A stretch of DNA of 64,000 nt from Paenibacillus_E sp040812395. GTDB lineage: Bacteria > Bacillota > Bacilli > Paenibacillales > NBRC-103111. The position numbers and the translations under genes are program-made. Below are positions 48,899-56,965 of this stretch, one piece after another. How positions within the stretch are numbered: position 1 is the stretch's first letter; every line of letters begins with the position of its first letter. The notes below the pieces were generated by a model. The model ran no database searches. It worked only from the letters and a program-made list of their open reading frames with translations, and was not told the origin of the DNA. The stretch is from positions 124,001 through 188,000 of the forward strand of contig NZ_JBFNXH010000009.1 of NCBI RefSeq assembly GCF_040812395.1, in the 5' to 3' direction.

Positions 48899-50161
48899 TT
48901 ATCTAGCTATTTCGCTATTCCCTCTTGACGATCGGCGATTTGCACGATATTTACGAGTCACCGCTTTCTGTTTAAAAATCATTTTTTTCCAAACCAGCGG
49001 AATGCCGCCGATCAGAAACAGATAACGGGCATCGATCACTTTCTTCAACACGGCCGCGAGCTTGCCTTTGACCTTTTTCACTTTCAGCAGCCCAACCGCT
49101 TCACCTCTGCCTAAGGAAGCTACCGTTCCTTTGTAATCATACGCGAAGGGTTTGAGCGATTTTCCGCGTACAGCTGCGATCAAGTTCCTTGCCGCATTGT
49201 ACCCTTGCTGCACCGCTATTTGCGCGTTCGCCGGATACGGTGTGCCCTGCGGACTCATGACGATCGAACAATCCCCCGTAATCCAAATTTCGGCATGCTG
49301 CAGTGAGCGTAAATAGCTGTCGACCTGCACGCGCCCCCGCTGGACATCGAAGCCTGCCTCCTCTAACAGTGCATGGCCGCGAATCCCTCCCGACCAAACA
49401 ACGGTCGCCGATCGAATGAACTCTCCATTGCCCAGAATAACCCCCTCCGGCGTGCACGCCTTGATCGGAGTCGCTAATTTGTACTGTACGCCTTTGCGGC
49501 GCATCACATCCATCCCATAAGCAACGAGGTCGTTCGGCAATCCGGGAGGGAGCGCCGAGTGAGAAGCCTCGACATTGTAAATTTTGACAAGGGCCGGATC
49601 GACGTCGTACATCCTGCTAAGGATGGGTATGCGGTCCGCCAATTCACCGACAAACTCTGTGCCGGTGAAGCCTGCGCCGCCAACAACAAAGGTCAGGTAA
49701 TCTTTGCGGTGAGGCTCCATTTTATATTTGGCAAACATATATTCAATGTGCTGGCGAATGAACCGTACGCTATTGATGCTCTTGATCGACATCGCATATT
49801 CTTTCATCCCGGGAATGCCGAATGTCTCGGTCTCACTCCCTAATCCGATAACCAGATAATCGTAGGAGAGGACTTCATCATCCAGCACTACCTTCTTTTC
49901 AAGGGGCACAATCTGCCTCACCGTCGACTTCACGAAGCGCACCTTACGCTCATCAATCAGCTCCGCAATCGCCACACGAGCATTATCGTGGTGATCCGTT
50001 CCCGCTGCCGGCATATGCAAATGCGTCGTGATGTAATGATAGTCATGCTTGTTGACCAGGGTCACATCCAGTTCCCCGTTTCTGAGCCGCTTCTGCAGAC
50101 TGATCGTGGTGACAATCCCGCCGTAACCCGCGCCAAGTATGACTGCTTTCGGTTTACTCAT
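48899..50161 (-). CDS. ndh: Type II NADH dehydrogenase
   Basis: A 420-residue FAD-dependent NDH-2 of the respiratory chain. It has the N-terminal KAVILGAGYGGIVTTISLQK FAD motif, the NAD-binding FVVGGAGFTGTEFVGELADR near residue 165, and IWITGDCSIVMSPQGTPYPA then AQIAVQQG near residue 295. The C-terminal amphipathic region (KMIFKQKAVTRKYRANRRSS) would attach it to the membrane. GGAGGAG precedes the ATG. A Rex-like site lies 37 bp upstream. The interval 48753-48898 shows only AT-rich sequence. Confidence 0.92.
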   Translation of the reverse strand: MSKPKAVILGAGYGGIVTTISLQKRLRNGELDVTLVNKHDYHYITTHLHMPAAGTDHHDNARVAIAELIDERKVRFVKSTVRQIVPLEKKVVLDDEVLSYDYLVIGLGSETETFGIPGMKEYAMSIKSINSVRFIRQHIEYMFAKYKMEPHRKDYLTFVVGGAGFTGTEFVGELADRIPILSRMYDVDPALVKIYNVEASHSALPPGLPNDLVAYGMDVMRRKGVQYKLATPIKACTPEGVILGNGEFIRSATVVWSGGIRGHALLEEAGFDVQRGRVQVDSYLRSLQHAEIWITGDCSIVMSPQGTPYPANAQIAVQQGYNAARNLIAAVRGKSLKPFAYDYKGTVASLGRGEAVGLLKVKKVKGKLAAVLKKVIDARYLFLIGGIPLVWKKMIFKQKAVTRKYRANRRSSRGNSEIAR

Positions 50162-50197
50162 GACATCCGCTCCTCCGATTTTTCTTTATCTTTTTTA

Positions 50198-50215
50198 TTG
50201 TGAAAAAAATCACGT
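50198..50215. promoter_or_regulatory. Candidate Rex (NADH-sensing) operator upstream of ndh
   Basis: TTGTGAAAAAAATCACGT matches the Rex consensus TTGTGAA-N4-TTCACAA fully in one half and at T-C-A-C in the other. Bacillus ndh is a known Rex target, which makes the position meaningful. No rex gene is in the window. Confidence 0.5.
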
Positions 50216-50394
50216 AGATTCGTAAAGCGAACCCTAACTTGGTTCATTTCTATCATATTCTATCTTTCTCCAGAAATCACCATAAAATTTTCCATAAATC
50301 TCTTTGAAAACCATTACATCAAAAATTAGTTTGAAGTGTCATCATCACAACCCGGTAACTGGAAATAATCGAGCGATCCCGTTATCTCCAATTC

Positions 50395-50580
50395 GCCGCG
50401 GAACTACAGTGCCCTATTCGTGTGATTCATCCCCTTTTTAGCCGATTGACGGAACTGTAGTACGCTAATTAAGCAAATACAAGCTTTTTTCCTGTCTTTT
50501 GTTGCGAATAGCATACTCACGTTCCGCGAAATCAGCCACATGCTCAAAAAGCCAGCCATAACGCACCCACGTTCCGCTCG
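50395..50580. repeat. Dispersed F-F-R-R repeat, copy D
   Basis: Forward units at 50395-50419 and 50448-50471, reverse units at 50507-50531 and 50556-50580. It fills most of the gap 50216-50635 between ndh and the EcsC-like gene. The remainder of that gap shows nothing clear. Confidence 0.75.
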
Positions 50581-50635
50581 CGGGGCATAAGAGCCTGCCC
50601 GTACAAAAAGGCAGCCAATAAAAAAAGGCAGTCCA

Positions 50636-51418
50636 TCAAGCGTCCATGGATCTACCCTCTCTTCTATCTTGGAGTCTGCGCATGCGAAAGCAGTTCATTC
50701 CTGTTACCCCCAGCTCCTCCAACAGACCGTAGTTCGCCCAAGCGCCAACAGCCGCTCCTATGCCGGGAATAAGCTGAAGCATTTTACGGAAATCGATTGT
50801 ATCGCGGTATTCCTGCTGCAGCTGTTGCCAGTCCACCTGATCCATATAGGCAGCTGCGGGCGGGAAGGAGCTGGAAATTGCGTGCCAATTGTGAATCGTA
50901 GCATAAAGCGCGGGCTTTTTTTCTGTACTGGAAAAGGCCAGTTGGAAGACATACAGGATGAACAAGCGCTCGCGGTAATCCTTCGTCGAGTAGCCGTAAG
51001 CGTGCGCCAACTCAAACAGAAATTTCAGCTTAATGCCGATTAGAATCGGGAAATCCGCCAAACCCAGCAGAATGCCGCCCGCTCCGGTTCCGGCACCTTC
51101 TGCTGCGGCTATTTTTTTATAAAGTGAGAGCAGCTCCTCAGCTCTGATATCGCTGTCCGCTAAGGATGCGCCTCGCAAGGGCTCGTTCTTGGGCATATAA
51201 TCCATACCGACCAAAGTCGTCTGGACCATGCCTTTTACCACCCCGGTTATTGTCTTATGCACTTTGTCCGGAATGAGGCTGTTCATCTTGGTTTGCACGG
51301 ATTTCGAGACTTTTTCTATCCTGCCCGGCGTCTTGTGCAGCTTGATCGTCCAGCGTTTCAATTGCCTGCTGATCTGCTGCTCGTACAGCGTCAACTCAGG
51401 GTCCACCCGCTTCACCAC
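50636..51418 (-). CDS. EcsC-family protein
   Basis: A 260-residue member of the EcsC family, with GAGTGAGGILLGLADFPILI, GIKLKFLFELAHAYGY and IPGIGAAVGAWANYGLLEEL as hydrophobic landmarks. The name comes from a Bacillus locus linked to an ABC transporter, but the biochemical role of the family is not established. Start is one of two consecutive GTG codons. No transporter gene is adjacent. Confidence 0.85.
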   Translation of the reverse strand: MVKRVDPELTLYEQQISRQLKRWTIKLHKTPGRIEKVSKSVQTKMNSLIPDKVHKTITGVVKGMVQTTLVGMDYMPKNEPLRGASLADSDIRAEELLSLYKKIAAAEGAGTGAGGILLGLADFPILIGIKLKFLFELAHAYGYSTKDYRERLFILYVFQLAFSSTEKKPALYATIHNWHAISSSFPPAAAYMDQVDWQQLQQEYRDTIDFRKMLQLIPGIGAAVGAWANYGLLEELGVTGMNCFRMRRLQDRREGRSMDA

Positions 51419-51499
51419 CGTCCATATTTCTTAATGACAGTATAGTATACGTGGCTCCTGTTCTCAAAATGTTGCAGCTGTGGACGACCTTACTCGACC

Positions 51500-52246
51500 T
51501 TACACCCAACCGCCATCCTGCGGGATAGCAACTTGATGCTGGAGATCTTCCGCGGCGAGCTGAAGGCTCAGATCCGCTCTTGTTACGAGGCAATGATTGA
51601 TCGCATCCATATGGACGGCAACGACCTTCGTATAGGGCGCGTGCTTGCATACCTGTACAATATCTTCCGCTTCCATGGTGATCGCATCACCGACTGTGAA
51701 CCGCGCACCGCCGGCGTTAACAACGGTCACATCCGGGCGAAAAGCTGCGAGCGCCAGCTCCACTTCGCTGCACCAAATGGTATCGCCTGCCACATACAGC
51801 GTCGGTTCACCGTCTGCTTGGAACACGAATCCGGAGACACGGCCCATTCTGAGGCCGATTTCGCCTGTTCCATGCTGTCCGCCTGTACGGCTGATCCGAA
51901 TGCCATGGGTCGTGATGGCCGATTCGATAGAGGTTACTGCCGTAAACTCACGAGATGTGAATGTCTCTTCATCACCTGGCTGGCAGAAAATCGGTATCGA
52001 TTTAGACAATGATGCAGCCGCCGCATCATCCCAGTGATCGCGGTGCAAGTGCGTCACGATCACGGCATCTGGCTGAAGCCATGCGTCTAAAGTGGCGGGC
52101 AGAGCAACCAGCGGATTGCGCCGTTCGTTCGCGGTTCCCGGAATTGCCGGATTGGCTCCCGCTTCGCTAAACATCGGATCAATCAGGAATGTCGAGCCTG
52201 CATATTCAAGCCAAAGCGTTGCGTGCCGGATGAGCTGTAATTTCAT
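51500..52246 (-). CDS. MBL-fold metal-dependent hydrolase (UlaG-like)
   Basis: A 248-residue metallo-beta-lactamase-fold hydrolase of the UlaG-like type. It begins QLIRHATLWLEYAGSTFLID and has VTHLHRDHWDDAAAA and TLYVAGDTIWC as metal motifs, with a His near the end (VVAVHMDAINHC). It may cleave lactones or phosphodiesters; substrate unknown. AGAGGTG precedes the ATG. It is divergent from an Lrp-type regulator that may control it. Confidence 0.87.
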   Translation of the reverse strand: MKLQLIRHATLWLEYAGSTFLIDPMFSEAGANPAIPGTANERRNPLVALPATLDAWLQPDAVIVTHLHRDHWDDAAAASLSKSIPIFCQPGDEETFTSREFTAVTSIESAITTHGIRISRTGGQHGTGEIGLRMGRVSGFVFQADGEPTLYVAGDTIWCSEVELALAAFRPDVTVVNAGGARFTVGDAITMEAEDIVQVCKHAPYTKVVAVHMDAINHCLVTRADLSLQLAAEDLQHQVAIPQDGGWV

Positions 52247-52374
52247 ATCAAATGCACCTCTTATCGGAAAATAGTGAATCTGTTACAATTATAAAAAAAA
52301 CGGACCGACACGCATACAACTCTATGAAAAGGAATACAAGTTTTCATTTTCATCATGAAAGGAAATAAGCGACG

Positions 52375-52803
52375 ATGAACAACTCCACGATCGATGAGAT
52401 CGATCTGCGGATATTGCAATGTTTAGTGGAAGATGCGACACGATCCAACAAAGTGATTGGCGAACTCGTCCACCTGACGGGTCAAGCCGTAGGCGCGCGC
52501 GTGCGGAAGATGCAGGATACCGGTCTCATTGAAGGCTACACCTTGCGCTGGAATCCCGATAAAATCGGGTTAACGGTGCATGCTTTTGTGTCTGTTTTTA
52601 TGATCTCGGGCACGATGCACCAATCTTTCCAAGCCTTCGCTCAGCAAAATAGCCAGATCGTTGAGGTGCATCGAGTCAGCGGCGAGGGCTGCTATTGGCT
52701 GCGTCTGCGCGTCGGCTCATCTCAGGAGCTGAGCAGCCTTTTGGATAAATTGCTGCAGTTTGGGAATTACAGGCTAAGCTTGTCAATTGGGCAGGTGAAA
52801 TAA
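52375..52803 (+). CDS. Lrp/AsnC-family regulator
   Basis: A 142-residue regulator. The N-terminal winged helix is IDEIDLRILQCLVEDATRSN, GQAVGARVRKMQDTGLIEGY; the C-terminal RAM domain is HAFVSVFMISGTMHQSFQAF and HRVSGEGCYWLRLRV. It would bind DNA in response to amino acids or related ligands. AAAGGA lies upstream of the ATG. Its divergent partner is the MBL hydrolase gene, 128 bp away. A bidirectional terminator follows. Confidence 0.9.
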   Translation: MNNSTIDEIDLRILQCLVEDATRSNKVIGELVHLTGQAVGARVRKMQDTGLIEGYTLRWNPDKIGLTVHAFVSVFMISGTMHQSFQAFAQQNSQIVEVHRVSGEGCYWLRLRVGSSQELSSLLDKLLQFGNYRLSLSIGQVK

Positions 52804-52854
52804 CGAAAGAAGCCCTTAACAAGGCCGCCGGTTGACGGATCGCACAAGCTAGTT

Positions 52855-52906
52855 AAAAGTCTGCGAGTTTCCGGCCGTGAATAGGCCGGAAACTCGCAGA
52901 CTTTTG
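52855..52906. terminator. Bidirectional terminator between lrp-like and ECF genes
   Basis: A perfect 22-bp stem (AAAAGTCTGCGAGTTTCCGG then CC, with its exact complement) around GTGAATA, with A runs on one side and T runs on the other. It serves the two converging genes. Confidence 0.93.
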
Positions 52907-54628
52907 TTAATTTCGTATAACTACCAGTAGGCCAAAACATATAATACCGCAGGCCACGAGCAGTGAATCCGCCCCTCGCCATTGTAATAAATCGCTTTTG
53001 AGGGCGATCTGCTTCCCATCGATCTTCTTCATCTCCATCGCAACCGTCATCTCTTCTGCTTTATAAAACATCGAAAGCAGCAGCGGTACAACGAGCGCCG
53101 GAATATCTCTGGCGCGCACCGCGCCTGGGCGTAAAGCTGCTTTGCCTCTTGCCCGCACAATGGCGGAGAAGCGCTGCCACTCCCGCAAAATGAGCGGAAT
53201 AAAACGGAAAATAAGGGAAACCGCCAAAGCGAAGGATTCCACTGGCAATTTGACCTTTTTTAAATAGTGCAGCGCCCAGTTAAGCCCCTGCACCAATTGG
53301 CCGTAAGGCGTGGTAGCCGCCAGCCAGTAGCCGGCAATAACGACTATGAACAGGCGAGTCACGTTTAACAGTGTGATCCATGCCCTGTCCACCGAGAAGC
53401 CTATTGGGAAATAGCTATTTGCCGCAGCAATTTGCAGGCCTGCAAGCCCAACGGAGAAGGCCATGAACATCAGGAAAGGCCACGCGATCTTGAGGCCGCC
53501 GCGCAGGGCGGTGCGCGGGAGCCCGATAAAGGCGAGCGCGACAGGCAGCGCTGCCGCTGCGAGTCCAATCCACTGCTGCTGCAGCATCGATCCGATGACG
53601 AGCAGCAGGTAGAGCAGCCACTTCGCCCGCGGATCCAGCCGGAGCCAAGCCGGCTGTTTGGCCGGCAGCTCAGCGGCATCCGCAGCCGGCTGCACCGCCG
53701 CTCTGGCTGCGGATGCCTCGGGCGGCACTGCGGCGCCCTCCGCAGGCCTCGCCGGCTGGGCGGCTCCGCGGTGCGTGCTGGCCGCGCGCACAAGCAGCGC
53801 CGCTGCGATCGCCTCCGCGGCGAGCTCCGGCGTGAGCCGGTCGGGCGCGATGGCGATGCCGCTGCGCGCGAGCGACTGCGCGGCCTCCACGCAGCTCGGG
53901 AGGCCGACACCCGCGCGAACGAGCAGCTCCGGCTCGCGGCAGAGCGCAGCAGGCGAGCCGTCGGCGACGATCGCGCCGCTCTCCATCACGAGGACACGAT
54001 CCGCGAGCGGAAAAAACGTGTCCAGATCGTGCGTGGCGATGACGAAGCCGCCGCACGGCATGTCCCGCTCGCGAATAAGGCGCAGCAATTCGCGGACAGC
54101 CGCCGCCTCCAGACCGGCGGTCGGCTCATCCATGAGGAGCCAGTCCGGCGCGGTGGCGAAGGTTGTAGCCAGCGCAAGCCGGCGCTGCTCGCCGCCGCTT
54201 AGCGCAAAGGGCGACCGATCCATGGCGAAGACGCCACATGGATCGAAGTCCTCGCAAGCGGCGCGGATTCGCCGCTCGTTCTCTTGCGTCCCGAGTCGGT
54301 AGGGGCGCAGCGAATAGGCAAATTCGCGGCGAATGCTGCCGGCGAATAATTGCTGTTCGGGGAACTGGAACGTTAGCCCCAGGCGCAGCAAATGTTTAGG
54401 ATCGACCTTCCCTTTTTGCCATAGCGGTTGATCGTCCAGCCTGATCTCCCCTGACGAAGGCTCCAAAATACCTGCTAGCATTTGCAGCAGCGTAGATTTC
54501 CCGGAGCCCGTGTGCCCTATCAGCAGCGTTACCGTACCTGCCTCAAAAGTAAGATCAAGTCCCTTCAATAAAAAATGATTGCTATCATCAGGAGCGCAAA
54601 CGCTCACGTGTTTCATGGTCAGTGTCAT
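52907..54628 (-). CDS. ECF transporter ATPase-EcfT fusion protein
   Basis: A 573-residue fusion of two subunits that are normally separate. Residues 1-240 are an ECF-type ATPase: Walker A GHTGSGKST, FQFPEQQLF Q-loop, FALSGGEQRRLALA signature and WLLMDEPTAGLE Walker B. Residues about 280-330 are an Ala/Pro-rich linker. Residues 330-573 are an EcfT membrane subunit with about five helices and a coupling motif FSAIVRARGKAALRPG. It would power vitamin uptake with the second ATPase and BioY. The linker-coding DNA (53640-54300) is much more GC-rich than its surroundings. Confidence 0.9.
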   Translation of the reverse strand: MTLTMKHVSVCAPDDSNHFLLKGLDLTFEAGTVTLLIGHTGSGKSTLLQMLAGILEPSSGEIRLDDQPLWQKGKVDPKHLLRLGLTFQFPEQQLFAGSIRREFAYSLRPYRLGTQENERRIRAACEDFDPCGVFAMDRSPFALSGGEQRRLALATTFATAPDWLLMDEPTAGLEAAAVRELLRLIRERDMPCGGFVIATHDLDTFFPLADRVLVMESGAIVADGSPAALCREPELLVRAGVGLPSCVEAAQSLARSGIAIAPDRLTPELAAEAIAAALLVRAASTHRGAAQPARPAEGAAVPPEASAARAAVQPAADAAELPAKQPAWLRLDPRAKWLLYLLLVIGSMLQQQWIGLAAAALPVALAFIGLPRTALRGGLKIAWPFLMFMAFSVGLAGLQIAAANSYFPIGFSVDRAWITLLNVTRLFIVVIAGYWLAATTPYGQLVQGLNWALHYLKKVKLPVESFALAVSLIFRFIPLILREWQRFSAIVRARGKAALRPGAVRARDIPALVVPLLLSMFYKAEEMTVAMEMKKIDGKQIALKSDLLQWRGADSLLVACGIICFGLLVVIRN

Positions 54629-55458
54629 CGCTCTGACACCGCCTCGGCCAGTTCATCTGCATGCAGCGGGTAGCTTTGAAGCCTGCAACCGCGTTCCAGT
54701 AAAGCCAACGCAGTCTGTACGACGAAAGGGGGCTCAAGCCCTAACCTTGTGCACGGGGTCGGCCCATCTTCACCCTTTTCCCCGTAAAAGAACGCTCTCG
54801 GCGCTCCGTCAAAAGCAACTTCTCCACCGCCGAATGCGACCATCCTTCCCGCTTCCGCCGCCTCTTCCAAACGATGTGTGATCCACACGATTGCCGTGCC
54901 TCCCTTATGCGCTCGACGCACAGCCTGCAAGACGTCCTGCCTTGCCGCTGGATCCAGCATTGCAGTAGGCTCGTCGAGTACGAGCAAGGAAGGTTTGGCC
55001 GCGAGGGCCGCTGCGATATTGACCAATTGTTTTTGGCCGCCAGATAACCGATGGAGCGCGCGGTTCAGCGGCACTGATAAACCAACAACCCTCAGCGCTT
55101 CACGGTAAAATGCAGCGCGTTCTTCTGGTGACATATGCTGCGTACCTGGTATATACTGCATCTCTTCTTCCACGGTATCCCCGACGAACTGGGCATCGGG
55201 AATTTGCAAAACGCCGCGAACCGGCGTTTTGCCTTCCTCCGCCTTATGTTCAAACCGCCCGCTGGAGAGCGGACATAAGCCAAGCAGCACGCTCGCCAGC
55301 GTGCTTTTGCCGCTGCCGTTAGCCCCGGTGACGACAATCCATTCTCCTCTATGTATATCAATCGAAATGTTGGACCACACCTGCCGGCCCCGATTGGTTT
55401 CAGTTCCATAAATGACGGAAGCCTGCTGGAGCGACGCCACTATCACTTTATTTGACAT
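54625..55458 (-). CDS. ECF transporter ATPase EcfA
   Basis: A 277-residue energy-coupling ATPase. Walker A is GANGSGKST, the Q-loop region is LQIPDAQFVGDTVEEEMQYI, the signature is LHRLSGGQKQLVNIAAAL and Walker B is LLVLDEPTAMLD. It pairs with the ATPase half of the fusion protein. Its TGA overlaps that gene's start as ATGA. AAAGGAAC lies before the ATG. It is divergent from bioY across a BirA-like box. Confidence 0.92.
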   Translation of the reverse strand: MSNKVIVASLQQASVIYGTETNRGRQVWSNISIDIHRGEWIVVTGANGSGKSTLASVLLGLCPLSSGRFEHKAEEGKTPVRGVLQIPDAQFVGDTVEEEMQYIPGTQHMSPEERAAFYREALRVVGLSVPLNRALHRLSGGQKQLVNIAAALAAKPSLLVLDEPTAMLDPAARQDVLQAVRRAHKGGTAIVWITHRLEEAAEAGRMVAFGGGEVAFDGAPRAFFYGEKGEDGPTPCTRLGLEPPFVVQTALALLERGCRLQSYPLHADELAEAVSER

Positions 55459-55505
55459 ATGAAAATTGTTCCTTTCACTTTCTCAAAAGATATGCTATGA
55501 TCTCA

Positions 55506-55541
55506 ATTGTCAACCACTGTCTTCTATATATAGTTGACAAT
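55506..55541. promoter_or_regulatory. BirA-like operator between ecfA and bioY
   Basis: ATTGTCAAC and GTTGACAAT are perfect 9-bp inverted arms separated by 18 bp. The arms resemble the biotin repressor box (TTGTTAAC...GTTAACAA), though the spacer is longer than the 14-16 bp I remember. A TTGTCA-N16-TATAGT promoter for bioY lies within it, and TTGACA on the other strand points toward ecfA. Confidence 0.6.
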
Positions 55542-55573
55542 GCAATACACTAACAATAGCAGAAGCAGGAGCG

Positions 55574-56191
55574 ATGAACAATATGAAGTTAACTCTTCGA
55601 GGCATTGTATTTAGCGCATTATTTGCGGCCATTCTAGTTTTATTCAGTTTTGTCAGTATACCACTTGGCTTTACCCCTGTCCCTATTACACTCCAAACGC
55701 TAGCAGTAATGCTTGCAGGCGGTCTGCTCGGAGCCCGTTATGGATTTCTCAGCATGGCGCTTGTTGTCGTGCTGACGGCGATCGGCTTCCCGCTGCTACA
55801 CGGTACAGGCGGATTAAGCGTAATCCTCGGACCTACAGGCGGATTCATTCTAATCTGGCCCTTTGCCGCAGGACTTATCGGACTTGTGATGCCGCGGATT
55901 CGCTTGCAAGGCGCTATGGGTTACGTTGCTGCATTTGTCGTACTTGAACTATTCGGTTCCCTGTTTCTATATGTTGCTGGCGTGCCATGGTTAATGCACA
56001 AGGTACCTACGCTCACTTTCTCAAAAGCAATGTTCAACGCCTGCTACCCCTTCCTTCCTGGGGATGCTGTTAAAGCAGTCGTCGCGGCGCTTATTATTGC
56101 GCCAGTGCGCCAGGTTTTCCCGCCTCATCGGCTCACAGGTTCGAACTCGCGCAACGTTGTGCAGCAGCCTCAAGATGCGAAGTTGCTGTAA
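55574..56191 (+). CDS. bioY: Biotin ECF transporter substrate-binding subunit BioY
   Basis: A 205-residue membrane protein with six helices and the BioY motifs FVSIPLGFTPVPITLQTLAV, LAGGLLGARYGFLSMAL, GGLSVILGPTGGFILIWPFA and PFLPGDAVKAVVAALI. It binds biotin for the ECF complex encoded divergently. AGGAG lies 2 nt before the first ATG and 11 nt before a second one (55583), so the second may be the real start. The tail after residue 185 is longer than usual. Confidence 0.93.
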   Translation: MNNMKLTLRGIVFSALFAAILVLFSFVSIPLGFTPVPITLQTLAVMLAGGLLGARYGFLSMALVVVLTAIGFPLLHGTGGLSVILGPTGGFILIWPFAAGLIGLVMPRIRLQGAMGYVAAFVVLELFGSLFLYVAGVPWLMHKVPTLTFSKAMFNACYPFLPGDAVKAVVAALIIAPVRQVFPPHRLTGSNSRNVVQQPQDAKLL

Positions 56192-56242
56192 AGGTACACC
56201 TGATCCGTACGAAACGTAAATGTAGACTGACCCCAGAAATTG

Positions 56243-56294
56243 AAACAGCGACAGTCATGGACGAGAAAATAAAGTCCTAGACTGTCGCTGTTTT
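56243..56294 (+). terminator. Terminator after bioY
   Basis: AAACAGCGACAGTC and GACTGTCGCTGTTT form a long stem, extended by GGAC/GTCC after an AT/TA mismatch, with TTTT following. It may act in both directions. Confidence 0.8.
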
Positions 56295-56318
56295 CATTGA
56301 ACTAACGTTTTCCGTTAG

Positions 56319-56482
56319 GTTAAATCCCGCCCACTGATCATTGAAGAGTTCGACGAGCTTCTGTGCGCGGTGGCGGTTGATACAGCCAAAGTCATGTAGG
56401 ACAGCAAGATGGTATTCAGGTCCAATGTCTGTTCGGAAGTTGAGAGTTATATCGCGCAAATTACTACTTTCATACCGATGCC
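56319..56482 (+). pseudogene. Degraded C-terminus of a serine recombinase
   Basis: The frame VKSRPLIIEEFDELLCAVAV then DTAKVM, a TAG stop, and DSKMVFRSNVCSEVES fits the usual ending of large serine recombinases (FDEELW...VDxVTVxxDGRxxFxFxDGTE). The stop and short length show it is a relic. The opposite-strand 90-codon frame here is its shadow. It marks the left edge of the PadR-ABC cassette and may record its arrival by a mobile element. Confidence 0.4.
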
Positions 56483-56572
56483 TACACCGATGTATAAGTC
56501 GGAGTGGCATCGGTATATTTATGTTCTTTATTCTGCGCTTTTCAAACAAAGTATTTTATTTGAAATACTACA

Positions 56573-56601
56573 TTGACAGTCATAGTAGTGTGTCGTATTA
56601 T
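56573..56601 (+). promoter_or_regulatory. Sigma-A promoter of the PadR-ABC operon
   Basis: TTGACA (56573-56578), 17-bp spacer, TATTAT (56596-56601). ACTAC before the -35 and GTAGT in the spacer form an inverted repeat, a possible PadR operator. An 11-bp hairpin (ATACCGATGCC/GGCATCGGTAT) at 56472-56519 lies further upstream. Confidence 0.85.
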
Positions 56602-56620
56602 AAAAATGCGAGGTGATTAC

Positions 56621-56950
56621 ATGAGCGAGAGCAAACTTACATCCGACCTGCTGCGCGGACATACCGATACGATGATTTTACGGCTCTTATCCGAAGCTGA
56701 CCGCTACGGGTACGAGATTGTCAAACTGATTGCCGAGCGCTCGGGCGGCGAGTATGAATTAAAGGAAGCCACGATGTACTCCAGCGTCCGGCGGCTTGAA
56801 ACAGACGGCGATATCGAGTGGTATTGGGGCGATGAATCTCAGGGCGGACGGCGAAAGTATTTTAGGATTACCGAAAAAGGCAAGGATACTTACGCCCGCA
56901 ATAAAAGCAATTGGGAGTATTCGAAGCGTGTACTAGAAAATTTATTATAA
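56621..56950 (+). CDS. PadR-family regulator
   Basis: A 109-residue winged-helix repressor: LLRGHTDTMILRLLSEADRY, GYEIVKLIAERSGGEYELKE, TMYSSVRRLETDGDIEWYWG and RRKYFRITEKGKD. It lacks the long C-terminal domain, so it is the short subfamily 2 type that often controls drug exporters. The ATG at 56621 has AGGTGA upstream. It is first in a four-gene operon and probably represses it. Confidence 0.92.
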   Translation: MSESKLTSDLLRGHTDTMILRLLSEADRYGYEIVKLIAERSGGEYELKEATMYSSVRRLETDGDIEWYWGDESQGGRRKYFRITEKGKDTYARNKSNWEYSKRVLENLL

Positions 56951-56965
56951 AGGAGATTTGATGAG

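Noticed and set aside
53432..54302. Long plus- and minus-strand frames over the ECF fusion gene
   Set aside because: Arg/Ala-rich peptides typical of shadows in GC-rich DNA; the ABC and EcfT motifs are all in the other frame.
56277..56549. Minus-strand 90-residue protein
   Set aside because: It is the shadow of the recombinase relic and overlaps a terminator; no ribosome site.
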